DNA of 64,000 bases, taken from Antarcticibacterium flavum. GTDB lineage: Bacteria > Bacteroidota > Bacteroidia > Flavobacteriales > Flavobacteriaceae. The position numbers and the translations under genes are program-made. Under the pieces are notes generated by a model. That model had not been told where the DNA came from. It made no database searches and saw nothing but the letters and a program-made list of their open reading frames with translations. Where the stretch lies: assembly GCF_006159205.1 (NCBI RefSeq), contig NZ_CP040812.1:2480001-2544000 (forward strand). Reading direction: 5' to 3'. Shown here in pieces: positions 41,236-49,822 of the stretch. How positions within the stretch are numbered: the first letter of the stretch is position 1; each line of letters opens with the position of its first letter.

Positions 41236-43639
41236 CCTCCTGCTCAAGCAGGAGAAGAAACTGGTCTATTTCTTTGATTAGATATTGCAGTTCCCCATTC
41301 TGGAACGCATTAGTCTTTCTTTCTTCCAGCAGTTCCAGTTTAGGAATAATATCTCTCGCTTTTAATTGCTTGAACATAGGAAGCATTCTATGGGCAATTT
41401 GAGCGATTTTTTCCCAATTATCTATTTTTGCCGCTGCTTTTATATCCTTAAGGTTAAGCCTTGTGCTATCAATAAACGCAACCAGGATTGTATCTAAGGC
41501 AACCCGGTCATCACCTGCAAACATTGAGATCTCTTCGAGCGAATAATCTGTTATTGAAGGATTGGCCTCTGCTGTTTTTCCTGCTTTTCTCTCGAGTTCG
41601 ATCTTCAGGATCTCTCCAATTTTATAGAGAAGATCTGTAGGTTTATAGGGTTTCAGCAAATTTCCAGCAAATCCCGCTTCTTCATATTTTTCAGCAGGAA
41701 CGTTAGTCCTTCCGGAGATAGCTACAACCGGTATATGCGAGATCCTGGAATTAGCTTTGATTGCTTCTACCAATTGGAAACCATCCATTACCGGCATTTG
41801 AATATCTGTAAGTACAAGGTGGTACCTGTCATTTTTAAGTTTTTTAAGAGCTTCTTTCCCATTGGGTGCGGTTTCGCATTTTAAGCCAAGAGATTTTATT
41901 AACTCCTTGCTTAATGCCAATTGTGAAGACTCATCATCTACTACCAGTACTTTTTTTCCGGTAAGGTCTACCTCTGGTAATTGTGGTGCAGGGACATCGT
42001 AGGTCACGGTTTTTACTTTTTTTACCGGGATCTTTACAATGAATTCACTTCCCTTACCTCGCTCACTTTTTAACTCTACCACCCCCTGCAGGAGTTTTGC
42101 CAGTCTTTTGGTAATTGCCAGTCCAAGGCCGGTGCCCCCATATTTTTTTTCGATCTCCCCGTGTTCCTGGGAAAACTCTTCAAAGATCTCCTTTTGCTTC
42201 TCCCGGGAGATGCCTATCCCTGTATCTTTTATGATAAAAATCAAGACACAGCTGTCTTCGATCTTCTTTTCAAGTGAAATACTGGCTTTGATCTCTCCGG
42301 AATCTGTAAACTTATAGGCATTGGCTATAAGGTTGGAAAGGATCTGTTTTATTCTAAAAGGGTCGCTTAAAACCTGGCAATCTGTTTCGGGTCCTGCCTC
42401 TACTGTGAGTTTCAGGTTTTTATTATCGGTCTCTGGAATTGTATTATAAAAGGTGTCTTCCAGTAAATTCTTTGGATTGAAGGGCAGGTTCTCCACCAGC
42501 ATCTTTCCTGCCTCCAGTTTGGAGAGGTCCAAAAGATCATTTACAAGGTGAAGAATATAGGAAGTTGATTTCTTTAGGTGCCCCAGGTAATGCTCCTGTT
42601 TTGAGGAAAGGTCTGTCCTGTCCATTAATTCGGTATATCCCATCACCGTATTGAGTGGGGACCTGAGGTCGTGGGTTATCGTGGCGATGAATTGTTCCCG
42701 GCGATGCATTAAAGCTTCGGTAAAGGATTTTGCCTCCTCCAGTTGCATCCTGTATCGCTGGCTGCGGCTTATATCACTCGCGATAAGAAAAAGGAATAAG
42801 AGAATAATTATGATACAGGCAATCCCAACAACGATAATAGTCATTACTATATCATTAAGCAGCTCCTGGGAATCCTCAACCCTGGCTACAGAGATCTCTC
42901 GTTCTTCCTGTTCTATCGTCCTTAAGAGATTGCGCAGCTGTTCATTGAGAACCATATCGTTAACAAGAAGATCATTCTCCTTTTTATTGATGACCTCCCT
43001 GAATTTTTGGTTTTCCTGTTCCAGTTCACTTAAAACCTGTCTCACAGACTGGATTAGGGAATCTGCACTTACGGTTGAGATTTGCTGCTCTTCCTGGGAG
43101 AATTCCAGCAATTTTATAAGTACCCTTCGCTGGTGGGGCTCCATATTGGCAAAACGCCTGTCATAATTTGGAAGGTTAAAGGTTTCGTCCACCTTTTGAA
43201 GTTCCCTTATAACCTCCCTGTAATAATTTGTGTTGCGGTCCCGGGTTCGCAGTTCCAGCAACTCTTCAAGGTTCTCACTTTTTCGGGAAAGGAGCGAGGT
43301 GATACTATCCAGCTCTAATGCCAGGGAGGAATCCTTATAGGTTCTTCGCAGGGAATTGATACTGCTTTGGATATCCTCGATTTGCGTGTTATAGATTTGA
43401 AGATCTGTGGTGTCGCCAGATTGGATGAACTTGCGGCCCATACTTTCAGTCTCATAAAGCTCTGTTGCTATTTCGCTCACCAGGACCAGCTGCTGGTTGC
43501 TTAAGCTGGTTGATTGGGTTACCTTGGTAAATGTCACCACCTGGTTATAAGTATACCATACTGCAGCACCGGCAAGAATGGCTACGAGCAGATAACCAAT
43601 TATGACCTTGAAAGTTAATGATCTCCTGGAGTGTTCCAT
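41225..43639 (-). CDS. Hybrid histidine kinase with receiver and Hpt domains
   Basis: 804-residue membrane sensor. Helices at ~10-32 and ~266-290 enclose a ~230-residue, mostly helical periplasmic sensor (four-helix-bundle/CHASE3-like). Then HisKA with His323 (ITHDLRSPLN), HATPase (NLIANAYKF, KDTGIGIS, GGTGLGLAI), a receiver domain (VLVVDDESSQL, LTDIQMPVMDG) and a C-terminal Hpt domain with AHRMLPMFKQL. The layout is a full TorS/BvgS-like phosphorelay. Probable partner is the convergent NtrC-type regulator. Confidence 0.92.
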   Translation of the reverse strand: MEHSRRSLTFKVIIGYLLVAILAGAAVWYTYNQVVTFTKVTQSTSLSNQQLVLVSEIATELYETESMGRKFIQSGDTTDLQIYNTQIEDIQSSINSLRRTYKDSSLALELDSITSLLSRKSENLEELLELRTRDRNTNYYREVIRELQKVDETFNLPNYDRRFANMEPHQRRVLIKLLEFSQEEQQISTVSADSLIQSVRQVLSELEQENQKFREVINKKENDLLVNDMVLNEQLRNLLRTIEQEEREISVARVEDSQELLNDIVMTIIVVGIACIIIILLFLFLIASDISRSQRYRMQLEEAKSFTEALMHRREQFIATITHDLRSPLNTVMGYTELMDRTDLSSKQEHYLGHLKKSTSYILHLVNDLLDLSKLEAGKMLVENLPFNPKNLLEDTFYNTIPETDNKNLKLTVEAGPETDCQVLSDPFRIKQILSNLIANAYKFTDSGEIKASISLEKKIEDSCVLIFIIKDTGIGISREKQKEIFEEFSQEHGEIEKKYGGTGLGLAITKRLAKLLQGVVELKSERGKGSEFIVKIPVKKVKTVTYDVPAPQLPEVDLTGKKVLVVDDESSQLALSKELIKSLGLKCETAPNGKEALKKLKNDRYHLVLTDIQMPVMDGFQLVEAIKANSRISHIPVVAISGRTNVPAEKYEEAGFAGNLLKPYKPTDLLYKIGEILKIELERKAGKTAEANPSITDYSLEEISMFAGDDRVALDTILVAFIDSTRLNLKDIKAAAKIDNWEKIAQIAHRMLPMFKQLKARDIIPKLELLEERKTNAFQNGELQYLIKEIDQFLLLLEQEVKA

Positions 43640-43752
43640 AAATTTTAAGCCGCCGAAATATTTATTCTAAACGATACTTTTTGAAAATTCTTGCTAAAAT
43701 TACGCCAATTCTTTTTAAACCATAAAAGCTTAGGGAATTCAAAAATCCTTAT

Positions 43753-43760
43753 TACATTTG
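43753..43760 (+). promoter_or_regulatory. -7 box of the TPP-riboswitch transcript
   Basis: TACATTTG matches TAnnTTTG and puts the start of transcription a few bases before the riboswitch. The -33 region is weak. Confidence 0.55.
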
Positions 43761-43765
43761 CGCCA

Positions 43766-43866
43766 CATCTCAAAGGGGTGCCTACTTCCGGTAATTTACC
43801 GGGGGAAAGCTGAGATCATACCCAAAGAACCTGGGCAGGTAATGCTGCCAAGGGATAGCAAAATCC
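43766..43866 (+). ncRNA. TPP riboswitch (THI element)
   Basis: The conserved THI-box parts occur in order: AGGGGTGCC (43774-43782), GCTGAGAT near 43809, ATACCC, GAACCTG (43827-43833), GGTAATGC and GGGATAGC near 43852-43859. CATCTC at the start can pair with the GAGAT region side of the junction. It lies ~140 nt before a TonB-dependent receptor and should repress it when thiamine pyrophosphate is abundant. Confidence 0.93.
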
Positions 43867-43892
43867 AAAGGATTTTGCCATTTGGATACGCT

Positions 43893-43934
43893 CCCTGTTT
43901 AGATCGCTCGAGAGGTCTTGATAGGGTTTTTTTA
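43893..43934 (+). terminator. Expression-platform terminator of the TPP riboswitch
   Basis: CCCT and AGATC (from 43893) pair with GGTCT and AGGG (to 43926) with a small internal loop, followed by TTTTTTTATT. An ATCCAAA/TTTGGAT hairpin (43863-43887) lies between it and the aptamer and may be the alternative structure. Confidence 0.75.
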
Positions 43935-44006
43935 TTCAAATGACTTTTTTTAATCACTAATCAAAGAATAACAGCCCCTTTTATTCGTATAATTTACATT
44001 TTACGA

Positions 44007-46190
44007 ATGAAACTTTTATTCCTTTTATCTGCTTTACTTATAATTTCTGTTAGCGGGTATTCACAAACCACAGAACAGGATACGCTTCCCAAAACGCAGG
44101 AAGTTCTCGATGAGGTCCTGGTTCGCTCTGTACGGGTTAATGCCGACTCTCCCGTTACCCATTCCAATTTGACCGAAGAAGAACTGGAAAAACGTAACCT
44201 GGGCCAGGACATTCCTTTTATGCTTAATTTCTTACCCTCTGTTGTAAGTACTTCCGATGCCGGTGCCGGGATTGGTTATACTTCCTTTAGGGTTCGTGGA
44301 AGCGATGCCTCCCGGGTTAATATTACCCTAAATGGAATTCCCTTTAATGACCAGGAGAGCCAGGGCTCGTTCTTTGTCAATTTGCCAGATTTCACCTCAT
44401 CTGTACAAAACCTTCAGTTACAACGTGGGGTGGGGACATCTACCAATGGGTCGGGTGCATTTGGTGCCAGCCTTAATTTGCTTACAGATGCTGTTTCTCC
44501 TGAAGCATACGGGGAGATTACAAATTCTTTTGGCTCCTTTAATACCCGCAGGCACAATGTGAAATTCAGCACCGGGTTGCTTAATAACAGGGTGGAAATC
44601 GCCGGAAGACTTTCAGCAATAGCATCAAATGGATATATTGACAGGGCTTCTTCAGATCTTAAATCCTATTTCCTGCAGGCTTCCTATGTTGATGATAACA
44701 CTTTAATTAAGGCTATTACCTTTGGAGGACACGAAGTAACCTACCAGGCCTGGAATGGGATTGATCGTGAAACCCTGGAGACCAACAGGACGTTCAATTC
44801 TGCCGGAATGTATACAGATGCAGATGGTAATATACGATTCCATGAGAATGAAGTAGATGATTATAAGCAGGACCATTTTCAGTTCCACTGGAACCAGCGA
44901 TTTAATAACAGGTGGTCCAGTAATCTCGCTCTTAACTATACCTATGGAAGAGGTTTTTTTGAACAATACAGGGAAAACCAAAGGTTTTCGACCTATAGCT
45001 TTACTCCAATTGAAATAGGAGGTGAAACAATTGACAGGACAGATCTTATTCGAAGGAGATGGCTGGAGAATGATTATTATGTGCTCAATGCCAATGTCAC
45101 CTACAGGAATAACGGGTTTGAATTAACCTCGGGCGCTTTCTACAGCCATTATGCCGGTGACCACTTTGGAGAAGTGATATGGACCAGGTACGCCTCAGAT
45201 TCTGAAATAAATGACAGGTATTACTTTAGCGATGCTTCAAAGAATGAATATACCATATTCTCCAAAGCTACCTACAGGATCAATGACCAGTGGCAGGTAT
45301 TTGGAGATCTTCAGGGAAGATTTATTGACTATCATACCGGGGGTATAACCTCAGATGTTGTTCCAATTGATGTGGGAGCTACTTATGAGTTTTTCAATCC
45401 CAAGGCTGGTGTGAGTTATAATTTTAATTCGCAACATCAATTATTCGCTTATTACGGGCGTGCCCACCGTGAGCCTACAAGGAATGATTTTGAAGAAGGA
45501 ATTACCACGGCAGAGAAACTGGATGATTATGAATTTGGTTATCGCTATAATTCCCCTGGATTTCAGCTTAACACCAATGTATTCTACATGGATTACGAGA
45601 ATCAGCTTGTGCTCTCTGGTGAGTTGAATGATGTTGGTGCCCCATTGAGAACAACGAGTGGCAGCAGTTATCGTATAGGTTTGGAAATTGATGCAGTTAT
45701 CCAACTGCACCCTAATTGGAGGTTGCAGCCAAACGTAGCTTTTAGCTCCAATAAGAACAGGGATTTTGTTGCTTCCATTGATGGAGAATTAAGAAATCTC
45801 GGGAAAACCAATATATCCTTTTCTCCGGAAGTTGTAGCTTCAAATATGCTGGTGTATCAACCTTCCCGAAATTTTCAGGTAGGATTACTCTCTAAATACG
45901 TAGGTGAGCAATATATGGGGAATATAGACAGTGAGGCTTCCCTGCTGGATAGTTTCTTTATCAATGATCTCAATATCAATTATGAGCTTACAAATGTGCC
46001 GGTGTTTAGGTCTATTGTGTTCTCGGGGCTTGTAAATAATATTTTTGACGTGAAGTATGTATCCAATGGATATTTTTTCACTTATGATGATGACTGGTCA
46101 AATCCGGGATCAATTACAACAATAGAAGGAGCGGGCTTTTATCCGCAGGCAGAAATCAACTTCCTTGTAGGGGCCACCCTTAAATTCTAA
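44007..46190 (+). CDS. TonB-dependent outer-membrane receptor, probably for thiamine
   Basis: 727 residues: signal peptide ~1-20 (ends SVSGYSQ), plug domain ~45-160 (FMLNFLPSVVSTSDAGAG, FRVRGSDASRVNITLNGIP) and a 22-strand barrel ending in FLVGATLKF with the C-terminal Phe. The TPP riboswitch just upstream assigns it to thiamine or a thiamine-precursor uptake; Bacteroidota receptors with this control are known (OMthi). No SusD partner or PnuT gene is next to it, although a PnuC gene lies 9 kb upstream in the window. Confidence 0.9.
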   Translation: MKLLFLLSALLIISVSGYSQTTEQDTLPKTQEVLDEVLVRSVRVNADSPVTHSNLTEEELEKRNLGQDIPFMLNFLPSVVSTSDAGAGIGYTSFRVRGSDASRVNITLNGIPFNDQESQGSFFVNLPDFTSSVQNLQLQRGVGTSTNGSGAFGASLNLLTDAVSPEAYGEITNSFGSFNTRRHNVKFSTGLLNNRVEIAGRLSAIASNGYIDRASSDLKSYFLQASYVDDNTLIKAITFGGHEVTYQAWNGIDRETLETNRTFNSAGMYTDADGNIRFHENEVDDYKQDHFQFHWNQRFNNRWSSNLALNYTYGRGFFEQYRENQRFSTYSFTPIEIGGETIDRTDLIRRRWLENDYYVLNANVTYRNNGFELTSGAFYSHYAGDHFGEVIWTRYASDSEINDRYYFSDASKNEYTIFSKATYRINDQWQVFGDLQGRFIDYHTGGITSDVVPIDVGATYEFFNPKAGVSYNFNSQHQLFAYYGRAHREPTRNDFEEGITTAEKLDDYEFGYRYNSPGFQLNTNVFYMDYENQLVLSGELNDVGAPLRTTSGSSYRIGLEIDAVIQLHPNWRLQPNVAFSSNKNRDFVASIDGELRNLGKTNISFSPEVVASNMLVYQPSRNFQVGLLSKYVGEQYMGNIDSEASLLDSFFINDLNINYELTNVPVFRSIVFSGLVNNIFDVKYVSNGYFFTYDDDWSNPGSITTIEGAGFYPQAEINFLVGATLKF

Positions 46191-46199
46191 TATTTAATT

Positions 46200-46222
46200 A
46201 CCGGCTGCTTTTAGCAGCCGGT
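46200..46222. terminator. Hairpin between convergent receptor and lipoprotein genes
   Basis: ACCGGCTGC and GCAGCCGGT form a perfect 9-bp stem with a TTTTA loop. U-runs are weak on both sides (TTTAATTAA), but its place between convergent stops suggests a bidirectional terminator. Confidence 0.65.
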
Positions 46223-46696
46223 TTAATTAAATATCTCTAAAACATTGCCGTTTTTGCGAACCCTGTAGGGTTTTAATGGATATTGTCCTGTGCCGGCACT
46301 AAGCTCCCCTGTAAGTATATTATAGGAATTACCGTCCCCGCAGGAGCATTTGGCAATTATCCCTTCAACTGTTAATCTTGAACAATCTTGAAGGGGATGG
46401 TTTGGGTCGCTTAATTCAAAAGCCGTATACTGGTTGTTATTGATATTGTAGACTACAACGCCGTTGATGCCAAAATTGTAAGTAGTGAAGCTGTTTCCCG
46501 GGAAATTAAGGTTATTATATTCAGGGAGGCTTAGGTTAAGATTTAGTCGAAAGCTCTCATTAGGAAGATAAGGATTATTGTACCTTATATTATCATCTTG
46601 CGAGCAACCGGTTAATAATAGAAAAGCCAGGCTAAAAATTAACGGCCACAGGGCTTTTTGGGATAATTTCAAGGGGACGAATTTAATTGTTTTCAA
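46223..46696 (-). CDS. Rieske-like lipoprotein lacking cluster ligands
   Basis: 157 residues. A lipobox LLTGC follows a hydrophobic leader (Cys31). The C-terminal half has the Rieske-fold layout (HPLQDCSRLTVEGIIAKCSC, GDGNSYNILTGELSAGTGQYPLKPYRV), but the two C-x-H / C-x-x-H ligand motifs are incomplete, with Cys-Ser-Cys-Gly-Asp in place of the second. It probably keeps the fold without a [2Fe-2S] centre. The role is unknown. The first ~12 residues before the hydrophobic stretch may be translated from an internal start instead. Confidence 0.65.
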   Translation of the reverse strand: MKTIKFVPLKLSQKALWPLIFSLAFLLLTGCSQDDNIRYNNPYLPNESFRLNLNLSLPEYNNLNFPGNSFTTYNFGINGVVVYNINNNQYTAFELSDPNHPLQDCSRLTVEGIIAKCSCGDGNSYNILTGELSAGTGQYPLKPYRVRKNGNVLEIFN

Positions 46697-46717
46697 TCTT
46701 TATATTTATTATATTTG
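46687..46717 (+). promoter_or_regulatory. Promoter upstream of greA
   Basis: TTG (46687-46689), a 20-nt spacer and TATATTTG (46710-46717). It lies over 200 nt before greA and overlaps the start of the divergent lipoprotein gene. Confidence 0.65.
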
Positions 46718-46721
46718 TTAG

Positions 46722-46752
46722 GATAAATCCCGTCATACGTGGGATTTTTTGT
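46722..46752 (+). terminator. Hairpin with U-run directly after the greA-side promoter
   Basis: AATCCC and GGGATT enclose GTCATACGT and are followed by TTTTG, within ~30 nt of the predicted transcription start. As it stands it would attenuate the transcript or give a ~30-nt RNA. The same promoter-hairpin-U-run arrangement is found at rplU (29463-29525). Confidence 0.5.
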
Positions 46753-46921
46753 ATTTATTGACAGCTACAAAAATAGTTTTTTATACATAAACGATCTTTT
46801 TAAGATCTCACCATTCCTTTAACTTACAGGTATTGGTCTTAATAAAATCAAATAAAATTAAAGACAGTGTTAGAGAAAAGGATATAAAAATCCCGGGACT
46901 CTAATCTTAAACGATAAAATT

Positions 46922-47398
46922 ATGAGCAAAGTATCTTATTATACAGCTGAAGGTCTCAAAAAACTGAAAGATGAACTTAATCAATTACGTGATGTAGAAA
47001 GACCCAAAGCTTCAGAAGCAATAGCAGAAGCCAGAGATAAAGGTGATTTGAGCGAAAATGCCGAATATGATGCGGCCAAAGAGGCCCAGGGCCTATTGGA
47101 AATGAGGATCTCCAAAATGGAAGAAATAGTTGCCAATGCGAGGCTTATTGATGAGTCCCAGCTGGATACCTCCAAAGTTCTGGTGCATTCTCACGTCAAA
47201 ATAAAGAACCTTGCCAATAAGATGGAGGTAAATTATAAACTAGTAGCCCAAAGCGAAGCCGATCTTAAGACCGGGAAAATCTCTGTAGATTCCCCTATTG
47301 GGAAAGGATTGCTTGGAAAGAAGGAGGGAGATGTAGCAGAGATCTCTGTGCCCAACGGCAACCTGAAATTTGAGATCCTTAAGATCTGGAGGGAATAA
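46922..47398 (+). CDS. greA: Transcription elongation factor GreA
   Basis: 158 residues that rescue backtracked RNA polymerase by inserting an acidic-tipped coiled coil into the secondary channel. Coiled coil ~1-75 with the tip acids in EARDKGDLSENAEYDAAKEAQ; C-terminal FKBP-like domain with VDSPIGKGLLGKKEGDVAEI. Normal length. Followed by its own terminator. Confidence 0.95.
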   Translation: MSKVSYYTAEGLKKLKDELNQLRDVERPKASEAIAEARDKGDLSENAEYDAAKEAQGLLEMRISKMEEIVANARLIDESQLDTSKVLVHSHVKIKNLANKMEVNYKLVAQSEADLKTGKISVDSPIGKGLLGKKEGDVAEISVPNGNLKFEILKIWRE

Positions 47399-47413
47399 TT
47401 TTCCTTTTTATGG

Positions 47414-47460
47414 AATCCTTTTCACAATTGGAACTGTCCTTTTCGAAAAGGATTTTTTAT
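47414..47460 (+). terminator. Terminator after greA
   Basis: AATCCTTTTC (47414-47423) pairs with GAAAAGGATT (47445-47454), followed by TTTT. It sits between greA and the HIT gene, only 30 nt before the latter's ATG. Confidence 0.75.
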
Positions 47461-47489
47461 TGAATGAAGTAAACTCAAAAAATAATTTT

Positions 47490-47885
47490 ATGACTTCCAT
47501 ATTTTCAAAGATCATCACCGGGGAGTTACCCGCATATAAGGTTGCAGAGACAGAGGAATTCCTGGCCTTTTTGGATATTAATCCCAATGCAAAGGGACAC
47601 ATTCTTTGTATTCCTAAAGAGGAAGTCAATAAAATCTTTGAGCTTGATAAAGATACTTATGGCGGACTTATGGAATTTTCGAGAAAGGTCGCAATTGGCC
47701 TTGAAAAGAGTGTAAGCTGTAAAAGAGTAGGTATGGCTGTGGTTGGTTTGGAAGTTCCTCATGTACATGTGCATTTAATTCCTCTTAATTCAATGGGAGA
47801 TATGGATTTTTCAAGGAAAAAGAATATGACTGACGAGGAATTCGAAGCGCTTACAAAAAAGATCAAAGCTAACATTCAAATTTGA
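47490..47885 (+). CDS. HIT-family nucleotide-binding protein
   Basis: 131 residues of the Hint branch: FSKIITGELPAYKVAE at the N-terminus and the catalytic histidine triad VPHVHVHLIP (~residues 95-104). It hydrolyses nucleoside phosphoramidates or similar substrates. An open frame extends upstream to 47370 through the greA terminator, but the ATG at 47490 matches the normal family N-terminus. Confidence 0.92.
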   Translation: MTSIFSKIITGELPAYKVAETEEFLAFLDINPNAKGHILCIPKEEVNKIFELDKDTYGGLMEFSRKVAIGLEKSVSCKRVGMAVVGLEVPHVHVHLIPLNSMGDMDFSRKKNMTDEEFEALTKKIKANIQI

Positions 47886-47916
47886 TCTTCTAAAAAATTA
47901 ATAACAGCGGCTTATA

Positions 47917-48549
47917 ATGATAAAAGATACAGGTGAGCAGCCGGTAGAAGTCGTTGTCTTCGACCTTAACGGAACCTTTTACAATAGAAGCTCAAAAGAA
48001 GAATTTTATAAATTCCTGGTGAGTAAAAATCCCAGTCGATTAAAGTATCTATGGGAAATGAGCTATTATTATCTTCAGCTCAAATTACATCAAATCAAGC
48101 AAACCGAATTCAAGGAAAATTTCTTCAATTATCTCGATGATATCCCGCCGCCAGAGGTTAAACAATATGCGCAGGAATTTTGGGAAAGAGAATTTCCGCA
48201 GCAGTTTAACCGGGCATTATTGGAAAGGTTTGATGAATTTAGAAAGAAGGGTGTGCCTCTTTTTTGTGCCACGGGTGGTTTTGAACTATACGTAAAACCT
48301 CTTTTTGGGATTTATAAAATTGACGGTTTCGCCGGTACCCAGGTCTCCTATACAGGAGAGACCTACAAAGTATTGGGGAAAGCCTGTAAAGATGAGGAGA
48401 AAATAAGGCGCCTGGAGCTGTTTCTCAAAGGAAAACCCTACAGGATCATTGAGGCATACTCAGATAGCAAGGAGGAGATACTTGATCGTGCAGAAAAGGC
48501 ATTTTTGATAAAAAACGGTAAGATTATTCCTTATATTCCAAAGGATTAG
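47917..48549 (+). CDS. HAD-IB phosphatase-like protein with a DxN motif
   Basis: 210 residues of the HAD superfamily, SerB/PSP-like type with a helical cap (~40-100). Motif I is VVFDLNGT, with nucleophile Asp16 but Asn in place of the usual second Asp (general acid/base). Motif II is FCATGG, and motif IV is EAYSDSKEEILD instead of GDSxxD. The Asn18 replacement suggests altered or reduced phosphatase turnover. It is preceded by HIT and convergent with a histidine kinase. Confidence 0.75.
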   Translation: MIKDTGEQPVEVVVFDLNGTFYNRSSKEEFYKFLVSKNPSRLKYLWEMSYYYLQLKLHQIKQTEFKENFFNYLDDIPPPEVKQYAQEFWEREFPQQFNRALLERFDEFRKKGVPLFCATGGFELYVKPLFGIYKIDGFAGTQVSYTGETYKVLGKACKDEEKIRRLELFLKGKPYRIIEAYSDSKEEILDRAEKAFLIKNGKIIPYIPKD

Positions 48550-48553
48550 CGGT

Positions 48554-49714
48554 TTATGATTCAGGAGGTAATTTTCTAAGGGCGATCTGGAAGGTAGTAC
48601 CTTTATTAAGTTCGCTGTGCTGTACCTGGATCCGGCCTTTATGATATTGTTCTATTATCCTTTTGGCCAGCGATAAACCAAGACCCCATCCCCTTTTTTT
48701 GGAGGTGTATCCCGGTTCGAATACAGTCCTGTATTTACTTTTGGGAATTCCTTTTCCGGTATCTTTAATATAAACATACACCCACGTATTATCCTGCTTG
48801 ATCTCTATGGACAATTTACCTTTTCCTCTCATCGCGTCAACGGCATTCTTCACCAGGTTTTCTATCGTCCAGCTATAAAGGGATTCATTAAGGCTAACGT
48901 AAATAGGAGTGTATGGAGTGGTAAGTTTAAATTCAATAAGATCTGAGCTACGTAATTTTAGGTATTCAAAACTCTCCCTGGTAGCCTGCACGAGTTCTGT
49001 CTTAGAAAGCAAAGGAGAAGATCCTATTTTGGAAAACCTCTCTGTAATTGTGCGCAGCCTGTCCACGTCCTTTTCCATTTCTGTTATGTAGCTCTGGTCT
49101 ACATTTTCGGTTTTAAGAATCTCTGTCCAGCCAATCAATGAGGAAAGGGGAGTTCCTATTTGATGGGCAGTTTCCTTTGCCATCCCGGCCCAAAGCTTAT
49201 TTTGTTCACTGGATTTGGTGGTGGTATAGAAAAAATATACCACTCCTATGAATAGGAAAATGATGAGTAACAAACCTATTGGATAATATTTGATCTTGGT
49301 TAGTAGCGGCGAGTCGCCGTAGTAGATCCTGTGTACCTGGTCCTGCCCAAGATACATTTCAATAGGCTCATTTTCTTTTTCCAGCCTGTTGAGGTAGTTT
49401 TTTAGCTCATCCTCGTTCCTGTTTACACCTTCAGGAAGATTTAGCCCGTCAATGATCTCCCCTTTCTCATCTACCCAAATGGTGGGGATGGTGGTATTAC
49501 TGTTTAAAACCTGCAGGGTAAGCGCAATTTCAGATTCATTATCTGTTTCGGCCAGGAAGGCCTGGGCGCTCGCCCAAATTTCCATTTTATCCCGTTCATC
49601 TTCCTTAAGTCTTTCAAAAAATATCGAAGTATTCCACAGGATGAGTGCGACAATGAAGAGGGAGGAAATTATTATGAACCAACGTGCCAGGTTTCGTTCG
49701 TCAGTAAAATTCAT
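48554..49714 (-). CDS. Membrane sensor histidine kinase
   Basis: 386 residues. Helices at ~11-31 and ~143-163 flank a ~110-residue periplasmic domain. HisKA with His184 in ETAHQIGTPLSSLIGW, and HATPase (NLVKNAVDAMRG, KDTGKGIPKSKY, RGWGLGLSLAKRI). No receiver or response-regulator gene is adjacent, so it is an orphan here. Divergent from the flavin-reductase-like gene. Confidence 0.9.
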   Translation of the reverse strand: MNFTDERNLARWFIIISSLFIVALILWNTSIFFERLKEDERDKMEIWASAQAFLAETDNESEIALTLQVLNSNTTIPTIWVDEKGEIIDGLNLPEGVNRNEDELKNYLNRLEKENEPIEMYLGQDQVHRIYYGDSPLLTKIKYYPIGLLLIIFLFIGVVYFFYTTTKSSEQNKLWAGMAKETAHQIGTPLSSLIGWTEILKTENVDQSYITEMEKDVDRLRTITERFSKIGSSPLLSKTELVQATRESFEYLKLRSSDLIEFKLTTPYTPIYVSLNESLYSWTIENLVKNAVDAMRGKGKLSIEIKQDNTWVYVYIKDTGKGIPKSKYRTVFEPGYTSKKRGWGLGLSLAKRIIEQYHKGRIQVQHSELNKGTTFQIALRKLPPES

Positions 49715-49800
49715 GCAACAGTTTTAATGTAGATTAAAGATAACCACTTTCTGTTAATATTATTGTTGCTATGAGGTTTTTCCATACTACGGCTATTCGT

Positions 49801-49808
49801 TACCTTTG
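49801..49808 (+). promoter_or_regulatory. Candidate -7 box for the flavin-reductase-like gene
   Basis: TACCTTTG matches TAnnTTTG, 14 nt before the ATG at 49823, giving a very short leader. The -33 element is weak. Confidence 0.5.
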
Positions 49809-49822
49809 TCAAAAATCGCTGA

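Noticed and set aside
47370..47489. N-terminal extension of the HIT protein
   Set aside because: The segment overlaps the end of greA and its terminator, and the family begins at 47490.
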